Shown: positions 9,513 to 19,317 of the stretch, piece after piece | Layout: each line of letters starts with the position of its first letter | Numbering within the stretch: position 1 is the stretch's first letter | NCBI RefSeq assembly: GCF_900177405.1 | Contig: NZ_LT840185.1 | Location: 434,001-498,000, forward strand | Direction of reading: 5' to 3' | Origin: Allosphingosinicella indica | Lineage (GTDB): Bacteria > Pseudomonadota > Alphaproteobacteria > Sphingomonadales > Sphingomonadaceae | DNA length: 64,000 nucleotides | Position numbers and translations under genes: made by a program | The notes under the pieces: generated by a model | Database searches by the model: none | What the model saw: only the letters and a program-made list of their open reading frames with translations | Told to the model about the DNA's origin: nothing

Positions 9513-10961
9513 TTAGGCAAGGCTCCCTGCGCCGGGCGCCGGCGCGGGCGGGACGAGCTTGCCCGGGTTCATGATGCCGTGCGGATCGAGCGCCGCCTTG
9601 ATCGCGCGCTGCGCCGCCAGCCGCGCCGGATCGGTAAGCCGCGCAAGCTCCGCCAGGCGCATCTGGCCGATGCCATGCTCGGCCGAGATCGATCCGCCCG
9701 CCGCTACTACGAGGTCATGGGCGTAGGAGGTGACGCGGGTGCCCTCGCTTTCTTGCCATTCCGGCCCCGCGCCCAAGGGCGCGCCGACGTTGAAATGGAC
9801 GTTACCGTCGCCAAGATGTCCGAAGGCGATGACCCGCGTGCCGGGGAAGGCGCTTTCGACCGCGGCGCTGCCTTCACGCATGAAGCGCGGCATCGCCGCG
9901 ACCTCGACCGAGATATCGTGCTTGGCTGCGGGACCGGCCTGCTTTTCCGCCTCGGAAATGCTGTCGCGCAACCGCCAGAAATTCTCAGCCTGCCGCTCGT
10001 TCGCCGCGATCACCGCGTCCGCGGCCAGCCCAGTGCCCAGCGCGCTGTGCAGCGCCTCATACAGCGCCTTTTCGGGCGACGGCGCGGCCATCGGCGACAC
10101 CGCCTCGATCAGCACGTTCCATGCATGCGGTTCGGCGAGCGGCGCGCGGGTGCCGGGCACATGCGCCAGCACCAGATCGAGCGCGACCCGCGGCACGAGC
10201 TCGAAACTCTCCACCGCATCGCCCATCGCCGCTTCGAGCATCCGCAGCAGATCGAGCGCGGCATCCGGCGTGTCGAGCCCGATCCACGCGACACTGCGCG
10301 CACCGACCGCCGGAACCAGCCGCAGATTGGCGGCGGTGATGACGCCCAGCGTGCCCTCCCCGCCGACCAGCAGATGCTTCAGATCGTAGCCGCGATTGTC
10401 CTTCTTGAGCGCGGTGAGTCCGTTCCACACCGATCCGTCGGGCAGCACCGCTTCGATCCCCTGGATGAGGGTGCGCATCGTCCCGAACCGCAGCACCTGC
10501 GTCCCGCCGGCATTGGTCGAGGCGAGCCCGCCGATCGTCGCCGAGCCCTTGGCGCCCAGGGTGAGCGGAAACCGCCGCCCGACCTCCGCGGTCGCTGTAT
10601 GGAGATCGGCGAGGATCACCCCTGCCTCGCACACCGCACTATCGGTATCGGCGTCGAGCGCGCGGATCCGGTTCATGCGGCGGAGCGACAGGATCATCGC
10701 ATCGCCGCTGGCGTCCGGTGTCGCGCCCGCCGCCATCGAAGTATTGCCCCCCTGCGGCACCAGAGGCACGCGTGCTTCGGCGCAGAGCCGCACGACATCG
10801 GCCACCTCTTCGGTCGAAGCCGGCGATAGCAGCGCCGCCGCCGCGCCCTTCCAGCGCCCGCGCCAATCCTCCGCCCACGGCGCTATCGCGACAGGATCGG
10901 CGGTGAAACCCTTGGGGCCTAGGCGGGCGGAGAGGCGTTCGAGCAACGGGCTGCTGGTCAT
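9513..10961 (-). CDS. FAD-linked oxidase, D-2-hydroxyacid dehydrogenase type (GlcD/D-lactate dehydrogenase family)
   Basis: 482 residues. The N-terminal FAD_binding_4 domain shows PLVPQGGNTSMAAGATPD and ATIGGLASTNAGGTQVLRFG. The C-terminal FAD-oxidase domain shows FGHLGDGNVHFNV and SAEHGIGQMRLAEL, where the His residues bind metal and substrate carboxylate. Such enzymes oxidise D-2-hydroxyacids (D-lactate, glycolate, D-2-hydroxyglutarate) and pass electrons to quinone or another carrier. Which acid is used cannot be told from sequence alone. No glcE or glcF partners are adjacent, which argues against glycolate oxidase. It lies 80 nt upstream of sapC on the same strand. Confidence 0.9.
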   Translation of the reverse strand: MTSSPLLERLSARLGPKGFTADPVAIAPWAEDWRGRWKGAAAALLSPASTEEVADVVRLCAEARVPLVPQGGNTSMAAGATPDASGDAMILSLRRMNRIRALDADTDSAVCEAGVILADLHTATAEVGRRFPLTLGAKGSATIGGLASTNAGGTQVLRFGTMRTLIQGIEAVLPDGSVWNGLTALKKDNRGYDLKHLLVGGEGTLGVITAANLRLVPAVGARSVAWIGLDTPDAALDLLRMLEAAMGDAVESFELVPRVALDLVLAHVPGTRAPLAEPHAWNVLIEAVSPMAAPSPEKALYEALHSALGTGLAADAVIAANERQAENFWRLRDSISEAEKQAGPAAKHDISVEVAAMPRFMREGSAAVESAFPGTRVIAFGHLGDGNVHFNVGAPLGAGPEWQESEGTRVTSYAHDLVVAAGGSISAEHGIGQMRLAELARLTDPARLAAQRAIKAALDPHGIMNPGKLVPPAPAPGAGSLA

Positions 10962-11047
10962 CGCATCCGCTTAGCGCAGCCGCGCCATAGAATTAATCCC
11001 CTGTTCAACCGCCCAAGCCATACACCCGCCGCGATGGAGACACGCTT

Positions 11048-11506
11048 GTGATCCAATGGACCGCGGCGTGGCTGCTGCTCGCGAGTGCCGCCGGTGCTCA
11101 GGACGGCGCCGCGCCCGACGATCCCCTCCGCTTCGCCCAACTGATCGTGCGCGAGCAGATCATGGTGCGCGTCCCCGTGCGTGCCCGCCCCGATCGTGCG
11201 CCGCCCAACATTGAGTGGAAGGAGAAGCGCGGCCCCAAATGCATCGCCGCGCGCGACGTCCGCGCCGCCGCGATGATGGGCCCCAACAGCGTCGATCTGG
11301 TGCTGCGCGACAACAGCCGCATCCGCGCGAAGCTGGAACGGAGCTGCCCCGCGCTCGATTATTATCACGGCTTCTACATCCGCCCCAGCGAGGACGGAAA
11401 AGTCTGCGCGGACCGCGACGCGATCCGCTCCCGCGTCGGCGGGGAATGTTCGATCGACACGTTCCGCTCCCTGAAGCCGGTGCCCCGCGACGCGACAGAC
11501 GACTGA
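11048..11506 (+). CDS. Secreted protein of unknown function with four cysteines
   Basis: 152 residues from GTG 11048, divergent from the FAD oxidase. Residues 1-17 form a short signal peptide (WTAAWLLLASAAGAQ). The mature part has four Cys in KCIAARD, SCPALDYY, KVCADR and GECSID contexts, suggesting two disulfides in the periplasm. The centre (ARDVRAAAMMGPNSVDLVLRD) is ordered and not low-complexity, which supports a real gene. I do not recognise a named domain. It ends 84 nt before the DEAD-box helicase gene. Confidence 0.72.
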   Translation: MIQWTAAWLLLASAAGAQDGAAPDDPLRFAQLIVREQIMVRVPVRARPDRAPPNIEWKEKRGPKCIAARDVRAAAMMGPNSVDLVLRDNSRIRAKLERSCPALDYYHGFYIRPSEDGKVCADRDAIRSRVGGECSIDTFRSLKPVPRDATDD

Positions 11507-11513
11507 GCTTGGC

Positions 11514-11519
11514 TTGACA
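11514..11519 (+). promoter_or_regulatory. Candidate -35 box (TTGACA) upstream of the DEAD-box helicase gene
   Basis: TTGACA within GGCTTGACAT matches the alphaproteobacterial housekeeping -35 element. No convincing -10 hexamer is seen at 16-18 nt, as is often the case in GC-rich alphaproteobacteria. The region 11520-11590 would then be a leader of roughly 45 nt. Confidence 0.3.
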
Positions 11520-11590
11520 TTCCCTCTCTGGCGCGCACAAGCCGGAGAGGCATTCTCGCATTTCCTTCAGCATGAGTTTTTAGCGCGCCC

Positions 11591-12967
11591 ATGAGCTTCG
11601 CCGACCTCGGCCTTTCAGACGAACTGCTCCGCGCCGTCGGCGAGTCGGGCTACGACACCCCCACGCCGATCCAGCGCCAGGCGATCCCGTCGGTGCTGAT
11701 GGGCCGGGATCTCATCGGCATCGCCCAGACCGGCACCGGCAAGACCGCGAGCTTCGTGCTGCCGATGATCGACATCTTGGCGCAGGGCCGCAGCCGCGCG
11801 CGGATGCCGCGATCGCTGATCCTGGAGCCGACCCGCGAGCTTGCCGCGCAGGTGGCCGAGAATTTCGAGAAATACGGCAAGCACCACAAGCTCTCGATGG
11901 CGCTGCTCATCGGCGGCGTGTCGATGGGCGATCAGCAGAAGGCGCTGGAAAAAGGCGTCGACGTGCTGATCGCGACGCCGGGGCGGCTCATGGACCTGTT
12001 CGGCCGCGGCAAGATTTTGCTGACCGGCTGCGGTCTGCTCGTCATCGACGAGGCGGACCGGATGCTCGATATGGGCTTCATCCCCGACATCGAGGAAATC
12101 TGCACCAAGCTGCCAGCGACGCGGCAGACCCTGCTGTTCTCCGCGACCATGCCGCCGCCGATCAAGAAGCTGGCGGACAAGTTCCTTTCCAACCCGAAGG
12201 CGATCGAGGTGTCGCGCCCGGCGACCGCCAACACGTCGATCGACCAGCGGCTGGTGCGGACCGACTCGCGCAAGAAGAAGGATGCGATCGTCGATCTGCT
12301 CCGCGCCGGTGACGTGAAGACCGCGATCATCTTCTCCAACCGCAAGACGACGGTGCGCGAGCTCGCGACCAGCCTCAAGCGCCGCGGCTTCGCGTCCGGC
12401 CAGATCCACGGCGACATGGAGCAGCCCGAGCGGCTGAAGGAGCTCGACCGGTTCAAGACCGGCGAGATCAATATCCTCGTCGCCTCCGACGTCGCCGCGC
12501 GTGGGCTCGACATCAAGGGCGTCAGCCACGTCTTCAACTATGACGTGCCGTGGCATCCCGACGATTACGTCCACCGCATCGGCCGCACCGGCCGTGCGGG
12601 TGCCACCGGCGTCGCGATCACGCTCGCGACTTCGGAGGACGCCGAGCATCTCGACGCGATCGAGAAACTGACCGGCATGAAGATTCCGGCGATGGAAGGC
12701 GCCGCCGCGAAGGCGGCGCCCGAGCCGAAGGGCGGACGCGCCGAGCGCAAGGAGAAAGCGGAGCCGAAGCGTCGCGGCGGCAAGCGCGCCCAAAGCGAGG
12801 ATGCGCCCGCCGCAGCCCGCGAAGAGCCGCGTCGCGAGGAGTCGCGCCGCAGCCGCGAAGAACCGCGCCGCGCCCGCGAGGACCGCGATAGCCGTGAGCC
12901 CGCGTTGGTCGATGAAGGTTGGAACGGCCCGGTGCCGAGCTTCCTGGGCACGGGCTTCGGCCACTAA
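11591..12967 (+). CDS. DEAD-box ATP-dependent RNA helicase (RhlE type)
   Basis: 458 residues. The Q motif TPIQRQAIP (about 25-33), motif I AQTGTGKT (45-52), motif II DEAD (about 154), motif III SAT (near 185) and motif VI HRIGRTGRAG (near 325) are all intact. The last 90 residues are a basic, disordered tail rich in Arg/Glu repeats (EEPRREESRRSREEPRRA), a usual RNA-binding extension in RhlE-like helicases. The protein unwinds structured RNA in ribosome assembly and mRNA turnover, often at low temperature. A double cold-shock protein is encoded at 34.6 kb. The DUF1289 gene starts 5 nt after its stop codon. Confidence 0.93.
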   Translation: MSFADLGLSDELLRAVGESGYDTPTPIQRQAIPSVLMGRDLIGIAQTGTGKTASFVLPMIDILAQGRSRARMPRSLILEPTRELAAQVAENFEKYGKHHKLSMALLIGGVSMGDQQKALEKGVDVLIATPGRLMDLFGRGKILLTGCGLLVIDEADRMLDMGFIPDIEEICTKLPATRQTLLFSATMPPPIKKLADKFLSNPKAIEVSRPATANTSIDQRLVRTDSRKKKDAIVDLLRAGDVKTAIIFSNRKTTVRELATSLKRRGFASGQIHGDMEQPERLKELDRFKTGEINILVASDVAARGLDIKGVSHVFNYDVPWHPDDYVHRIGRTGRAGATGVAITLATSEDAEHLDAIEKLTGMKIPAMEGAAAKAAPEPKGGRAERKEKAEPKRRGGKRAQSEDAPAAAREEPRREESRRSREEPRRAREDRDSREPALVDEGWNGPVPSFLGTGFGH

Positions 12968-12971
12968 GCCA

Positions 12972-13163
12972 ATGTCCGCGGAGGCGGTGCCCTCCCCCTG
13001 CATCCTGGTCTGCACGCTGGAGGCGGATGTCTGCCTCGGCTGCGGCCGCACGCTCGGCGAGATCGGCGAGTGGAGCAGCGCCTCCCCCGCCCGCCAGCGC
13101 GCGATCGTCGCGGCGGCGGCGGCACGGCGCGAAGCGCGCCGCCCGCCGCCTCCCGTCCGCTAG
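12972..13163 (+). CDS. DUF1289 domain protein
   Basis: 63 residues from ATG 12972, 5 nt after the helicase stop, so almost certainly in the same transcript. The pattern PCILVCTLEADVCLGCGRT gives four Cys typical of DUF1289, a short Fe-S or zinc-like module with unknown function, followed by GEIGEW and an Ala/Arg-rich helix. Its stop codon overlaps that of phoX on the opposite strand within the tetranucleotide CTAG (13160-13163). Confidence 0.85.
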   Translation: MSAEAVPSPCILVCTLEADVCLGCGRTLGEIGEWSSASPARQRAIVAAAAARREARRPPPPVR

Positions 13164-15619
13164 AGAGCGACCACCCCGCCGTCGTCCTTGGTGATGACGA
13201 TCGTCGCCGAGCGCGGCCGCGCGGTCGAGCTGCCGCCGTTCTGGCTGTCCGGCCATGCGCTCGCGCCGGTCAGCCCCTCGCCCGGATGCTGGATATTGAC
13301 GAACAGCGAGCGCCCGTCCGGCGTCGAATCGACGCCGGTGATCTCGCATTCTTTCGGCCCGACGAGGAAGCGGCGGAGGTTGGCGCCCGGCGCCTTGCCG
13401 ACGATCGTCGACTGATTTCGCAGCGTTCCGTCCGCGCCCTGGTTGGTGATCGTCGCCGCGCCGCCGTCGCCGACCGCACCCGGCATCGCCGCGAGCATCA
13501 TGCAATTGCTCTGATCGGTGAAGGCGCCGTCGTCGGTCTGGATCCAGACCACCGGTGAATTCTGCCCCGCCGGATTGGTCGCGCGCGAGAACCAGAGGCC
13601 GTCAGGGCTGGAGAAATCGTTGCTGGCGTCGAGCCCGGAGACGTTGACCTGCGAGGGCAGGTCCGCGCCCGCGCCAAACGCATAAATGTCCCAGGTGAAG
13701 CTCGTAGCCTCGCCATTGTCGCCGTTCTCGCGGAACCGGAGGATGTGGCCGTTGGGGTTGCCATACTGGTTGGTCGCGCCTTTGAGATCGTTGTAATGGC
13801 GCGGGTTGGCCGCATCGGTGCCGCCAAGCGGGCGACCCGACGCATTGTTGTTGGTCAGCGTGAAATAGATCTCGCCATTCTTCGGGTTCACTGCGCCCCA
13901 TTCCGGCCGGTCCATCTTGGTCGCGCCGAGCAGATCGGCTGCAAGCCGCGCGTGGATCAGCACGTCGGCCTGGTCGGCGAAGGCGTAGGTGGCGTTGGCG
14001 GGGGTCAGCGGCCCCTGGCCGAACACCAGAGGCAGCCATTCGCCGCCGCCGTCGGCGTTGAACTTCGCGACGTAGAGCGTCCCGGCATCGAGATATTTGT
14101 CGCCGATCGCCAGCCGGTCCGCAGCCTGCGCATCGCCCGCGGCCCAAGGCGTCGCCGAAACGAACTTGAAGATATATTCGCCGCGCCCGTCGTCGCCGGT
14201 GTAGAAAGCCGGCTTGCGCCCGGCCGTGAACAGACCCGGCCAGCAGCCCTCATGCGCGATACGCCCGAGCGCGGTGCGCTTGCGCGGCGCTTTCGTCGGA
14301 TCATAGGGGTCGATCTCGACCACCCAGCCGAACTGGTTGGGCTCGTTGCGGAAATCGCCGGTGCCGTCAGCCGGCGCAGCGGGATCGACGGTCGCGTTCC
14401 AGCGCCGGTAAACGGTGCTCGACGCATCCGACGGGCTGACGCTGGTCCAGGCGTAATTGCCCGAATTCCCCTGGTTGATGCCATAGCGGCCGAGCGCGCG
14501 GACTTCGGCCGGAGTGCGGACATTGTTGTCGCCCGCGTCGCGGCGGAAATAGAAAGCCCAATTCTCCTCGCACGTCAGGTTCGTGCCCCAGGCGGTATAG
14601 CCGTTGGCGCAATTGTTGATCGTGCCGCGGCCCTTGGTGCCGTCGGGCGAGAAGAGCGTCCTCAATTTGGCATTGCCTTTCGCGGGGCCGTGGAAGTCCA
14701 TCGGCGTCAGCGGCGTGATGCGGCGGTTGAGCGCGCCGCCCTGCACATAGGACCAGGCGCCCGACGCAGCGCGTGTCACCTCGACGACGCTGACGCCGTG
14801 GCATTCCATTTCCTTCAGCGCCTCACGCTCGGGCCTCGGCGCTGGGCTCGGCGCGCCGGCGTGGAGATACTCCTGGGTGATATTCTCGTGATTCATCACC
14901 AGCAGACCACGCGTATTGTTCGCGGCATCTGGCCCGTTGCCGCTCGCGGCGAGCGGGAAATATTGCAGCGCGTCGTGATGATCGCCGGCGCGGCCGTCGA
15001 AGTCCGCATCGCTGCCGTTGTTGGCGTAGGCGCCGACGTTCGAGCGGATCGGATCGCCGAGCCGGTAAAGCACGGTGACGTTATAGCCCGCGGGCACGAC
15101 CACCTTGTCGGCCAGACTCTTGGCGACCGCATCGAAGCCGAGCCGCGCAGGGGTCACGGTGATGACCGTCTCATCGCTCGCGGTGCGGCCGTCGGCCGAC
15201 GTCGCGGTGAAGCGGAAGGTGAGCGCGGCCTGCTCGGCGACGCCCGGCGCGATGAAGCTCACCGCGCGCGTGTCGGCATTGGCGAGCGTCACGGTCGGGC
15301 CGGAAACCTGCTCCCACTTCACACTCTGCGTTTCCGCATCCACCGTGCCGGTGATCGTCACCGGCCGGCCCGCGCTCGTCTGCCCGTCCTGCCCGGCGGA
15401 GACCTGGAGCGGCGCATCGGGCGCATCGCTGTCCGAGCAGGCCGCGAGCAGGCTGGTCGAGAGCGTCGCGACGGTGAGCGCCGCAACGCCGCTGAACATC
15501 GTCTGGCGGCGCGAATAGCGCGCGGCGGCGATGCTGGAGAAGGTCGGGTTGTCGGACGTGTTGGTGTCCACGTCGCCGTCGGAATAGCCGGTCGCGTAGA
15601 AAGTGATGTCGCTGCTCAT
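13160..15619 (-). CDS. phoX: PhoX-family phosphatase, Tat-exported probable lipoprotein
   Basis: 819 residues. The N-terminus has a long leader with twin arginines (YSRRQTMF, R37-R38), then a hydrophobic stretch ending in lipobox LLAAC (C61). That points to Tat export followed by lipid anchoring. Residues 70-155 form an Ig/PKD-like fold (QVSAGQDGQTSAGRPVTITG). The rest matches the DUF839/PhoX domain, a beta-propeller alkaline phosphatase using Fe and Ca; LLVMNHENITQEY, TCEENWAFYF and AHEGCWPG are typical. It would release phosphate from organic esters outside the cytoplasm. Other DUF839 proteins have unknown activity, so the exact reaction is inferred. Confidence 0.87.
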   Translation of the reverse strand: MSSDITFYATGYSDGDVDTNTSDNPTFSSIAAARYSRRQTMFSGVAALTVATLSTSLLAACSDSDAPDAPLQVSAGQDGQTSAGRPVTITGTVDAETQSVKWEQVSGPTVTLANADTRAVSFIAPGVAEQAALTFRFTATSADGRTASDETVITVTPARLGFDAVAKSLADKVVVPAGYNVTVLYRLGDPIRSNVGAYANNGSDADFDGRAGDHHDALQYFPLAASGNGPDAANNTRGLLVMNHENITQEYLHAGAPSPAPRPEREALKEMECHGVSVVEVTRAASGAWSYVQGGALNRRITPLTPMDFHGPAKGNAKLRTLFSPDGTKGRGTINNCANGYTAWGTNLTCEENWAFYFRRDAGDNNVRTPAEVRALGRYGINQGNSGNYAWTSVSPSDASSTVYRRWNATVDPAAPADGTGDFRNEPNQFGWVVEIDPYDPTKAPRKRTALGRIAHEGCWPGLFTAGRKPAFYTGDDGRGEYIFKFVSATPWAAGDAQAADRLAIGDKYLDAGTLYVAKFNADGGGEWLPLVFGQGPLTPANATYAFADQADVLIHARLAADLLGATKMDRPEWGAVNPKNGEIYFTLTNNNASGRPLGGTDAANPRHYNDLKGATNQYGNPNGHILRFRENGDNGEATSFTWDIYAFGAGADLPSQVNVSGLDASNDFSSPDGLWFSRATNPAGQNSPVVWIQTDDGAFTDQSNCMMLAAMPGAVGDGGAATITNQGADGTLRNQSTIVGKAPGANLRRFLVGPKECEITGVDSTPDGRSLFVNIQHPGEGLTGASAWPDSQNGGSSTARPRSATIVITKDDGGVVAL

Positions 15620-15736
15620 GATGGCCCCGCTTGCGTTGATCCGCGGGTGCTATGGGCCTGGCCTGTGGCAGCGCGCCGACGCCGCGATGGCAGATGCAAG
15701 TCGCGGCCGTGACGGCAATATTGCAGCGGGAACGCG

Positions 15737-16138
15737 CTACATGCGGACGATCGGCGCCCCCGTGTCGATGGTGATCCACGGCCGTCCCTGATCCTCGTAG
15801 ACGGTGACGTCGGGCCGCGGGAAATCACTCTCGCCGAACGCGCCGGCGGCGATCGAGATCATGCCGGGGCGCCGCTCTATCTCCCAGAACAGCGTGGTGC
15901 CGCAGGTTGGGCAGAAGCTGCTGCGCGACCAGAAACCTTCGTCGCTGGATCGCGTCCAGTCGCGGCTCTCGCCGGCGATCGTCACCGCCTCGCGCAGGTA
16001 GGTCGCGTTGAGGCTGAAGGCGCTGCCCGTCCGCCGCTGGCAGGCGAAGCAGAAGCACACCGACTTGCGCTCCGGCTCGCCCCGGCATGTCGCCGTCAGC
16101 GCGCCGCAACTGCAGGTGGCGATATGCGTGTCACTCAT
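15737..16138 (-). CDS. GFA-family zinc protein (CENP-V/GFA domain)
   Basis: 133 residues. The Cys pattern CSCGAL (about 9-14), CFCFACQRRTGSAF and FCPTCGTTLFW provides the two zinc sites of the GFA/CENP-V fold. The name 'glutathione-dependent formaldehyde-activating' comes from one Paracoccus enzyme whose role is disputed, so I do not link this gene to the adhC-fghA cluster 9 kb away. Its start overlaps the stop of the Lrp-family gene by 4 nt, so the two are probably co-transcribed. Confidence 0.87.
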   Translation of the reverse strand: MSDTHIATCSCGALTATCRGEPERKSVCFCFACQRRTGSAFSLNATYLREAVTIAGESRDWTRSSDEGFWSRSSFCPTCGTTLFWEIERRPGMISIAAGAFGESDFPRPDVTVYEDQGRPWITIDTGAPIVRM

Positions 16139-16572
16139 CCGACATGCCTTTCCAGAACGATGTGGGTCAGCACTTCGCCGATCCCGGGAACCGCTGCAAT
16201 GGCGGCGCGCGCGCGCTCGATGTCGGCGACGCTTTCGCCGTCGATGCGGACGAGCAAATCGTTCGGCCCGGCGATCGCGTGGGCGAGCGCGACGGATGGG
16301 ATCGACCGCAAGCGCGGCACGACATCGGCGCAGCGCTTTCCCGGCACGAAGCGGACCATCAGATAGGCCGATTGCGCCGCGGCGGCATTACCCTCGATCG
16401 TCGTGTAACCGGTGATTGCGCCCGATGCGGAGAGCTTGGCGATGCGATCCTGCGTGGCGCTCCGCGACAGGCCGAGGTCGCGGGCGAGCGCCACCACCGA
16501 ACGCCGCGCGTCGCGGCGCAGCAGCGTCATCAGCAGCCTGTCCTTGTCGTCCACGCGCGCTCCCACCGGCAT
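16135..16572 (-). CDS. Lrp/AsnC-family transcriptional regulator
   Basis: 145 residues. The N-terminal winged helix-turn-helix covers about 8-60 (DDKDRLLMTLLRRDARRSVVALARDLGLSR region) and the C-terminal RAM ligand-binding domain covers about 70-143. GGAAGGA precedes the ATG. It is divergent from the isochorismatase-like gene across only 77 nt, an arrangement in which Lrp-type regulators usually control the neighbour and themselves. It is joined to the GFA gene by a 4-nt overlap. The effector is unknown; Lrp-family members often sense amino acids. Confidence 0.92.
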   Translation of the reverse strand: MPVGARVDDKDRLLMTLLRRDARRSVVALARDLGLSRSATQDRIAKLSASGAITGYTTIEGNAAAAQSAYLMVRFVPGKRCADVVPRLRSIPSVALAHAIAGPNDLLVRIDGESVADIERARAAIAAVPGIGEVLTHIVLERHVG

Positions 16573-16575
16573 TTT

Positions 16576-16590
16576 GCCGGTCCTTCCGGC
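16576..16590. promoter_or_regulatory. Candidate operator in the lrp/isochorismatase divergent region
   Basis: A 15-bp inverted repeat, GCCGG-TCCTT-CCGGC, lies 3 nt from the Lrp start codon in the 77-nt divergent intergenic region. A related CCGGCAGAAGGAACGG follows at about 16607-16622. The position fits autoregulation, but the arms are GC-rich and could occur by chance. Confidence 0.35.
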
Positions 16591-16649
16591 ATCATGCCCA
16601 ATGAAACCGGCAGAAGGAACGGGATAAGTCGCGCCCAGGGAGATTTGCC

Positions 16650-18407
<1,758 letters not shown>

Positions 18408-19250
18408 TCAATCCGGGCAGCGCTTCCACCCATCACGCGGCGAGGCCGGCAAGTAAGCCAGGGTCTCGGCCACCGCAAACGTGCCCGCCTCACGGGCCTG
18501 TTGATCGAGCAGATATCCGTGCCCGGCGCCGTAAATCGCGATCACCCGCGCTTCCGGATCTTGGGCCAGCGCAGTGAGATTATTGAGGATGCGCAGGTTG
18601 CGCGCATACCAGCCGCCGACCCAATTCGCGCCGGGGTTGGCCGCATTGTCCCCCATTGTCGCAATCTCATAATAGGGACGCTGCATCTTCGCGCGCGCAT
18701 CGGGCGTGTTGAGCTGCCGGACCCATGCCGAAATCGGCGTGCACGCCATCAGCCTCGCCCGATCATCGGCCTCGGCCTGTTGCTCACGGACGCGCCTGTC
18801 CCAATCCGCACCGCGGCCATGCGATTTCGCCCATGCGACGAAATCATAGTCGGCATCCGGGCCGGGGAATTCGTCGTTCCAGTCTACCGCGTCGACGCGC
18901 GACAGGCCGAGCTTGGCGGCTAGGCGAAGGCCGATCTGATCGACTTCGTCCGGCCTGAGCTTGTAGCGGCCGGCCCGATAATCGGCGTAGCGTTGGTCCA
19001 GCTTTTCCTGCGCGCCGACGGGCCACTCCACCGCAACCCGCGTCGGACGGAAGGCGGCGAGCCGCGCGACCAGCTCCTCGATTTCGCGCTGGCGATCCGG
19101 TGTCGTCACATCCTCGACCCGAATATTGACGATGTCCTGCCCCGGATTGCCGAAATGCGGCATGCCGACGACCAGCAGCGCCGGGCTGGCCTGCGCACTG
19201 GCGGATGCCGCGATGGTCAGCGCCAGTCCGATGACAGCCATATGTTGCAT
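18408..19250 (-). CDS. Secreted DUF5694-type protein
   Basis: 280 residues from ATG 19248-19250, with GGAGG directly upstream; the longer open frame crosses the promoter and is not coding. Residues 1-19 are a signal peptide. The mature protein has LLVVGMPHFGNPGQDI near the start, ILNNLTALA and VIAIYGAGHGYLLDQ near the end, as in DUF5694 (TraB/PrgY-like) proteins. The function is unknown; the conserved His and Glu residues (GMPHF, VAVEWP, GAGHG) suggest a metal or catalytic site. It has its own promoter with an overlapping palindrome. Confidence 0.8.
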   Translation of the reverse strand: MQHMAVIGLALTIAASASAQASPALLVVGMPHFGNPGQDIVNIRVEDVTTPDRQREIEELVARLAAFRPTRVAVEWPVGAQEKLDQRYADYRAGRYKLRPDEVDQIGLRLAAKLGLSRVDAVDWNDEFPGPDADYDFVAWAKSHGRGADWDRRVREQQAEADDRARLMACTPISAWVRQLNTPDARAKMQRPYYEIATMGDNAANPGANWVGGWYARNLRILNNLTALAQDPEARVIAIYGAGHGYLLDQQAREAGTFAVAETLAYLPASPRDGWKRCPD

Positions 19251-19262
19251 CCAAACCTCCCT

Positions 19263-19301
19263 GTGTATTATTGTTATAATACACCGTTCGGTGGACGTCA
19301 A
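19263..19301 (-). promoter_or_regulatory. Sigma70-type promoter with overlapping 22-bp palindromic operator
   Basis: On the minus strand TTGACG (19296-19301) and TATAAC (19273-19278) are separated by exactly 17 nt, upstream of the DUF5694 gene. A perfect inverted repeat covers the -10: arm GTGTATTAT (19263-19271), 4-nt spacer, arm ATAATACAC (19276-19284). A second small palindrome, ACCGTTCGGT, follows in the spacer. AT-rich symmetry of this kind in a GC-rich genome is a typical repressor site. The MarR-GNAT gene just upstream on the same strand is one candidate source of the regulator. Confidence 0.7.
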
Positions 19302-19317
19302 ACGCTGTCTTGCAGGG

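Noticed and set aside
13745-15712. 655-codon plus-strand frame opposite phoX
   Set aside because: PhoX on the minus strand is supported by Tat signal, lipobox and family motifs. The plus frame starts and ends inside it and has no motif of its own.
15737-16138. GFA-family gene as a third step of the formaldehyde pathway with adhC and fghA
   Set aside because: It lies 9 kb away in a different operon, tied to an Lrp regulator. The formaldehyde-activating role of this family is doubtful, so the link would rest on a name alone.
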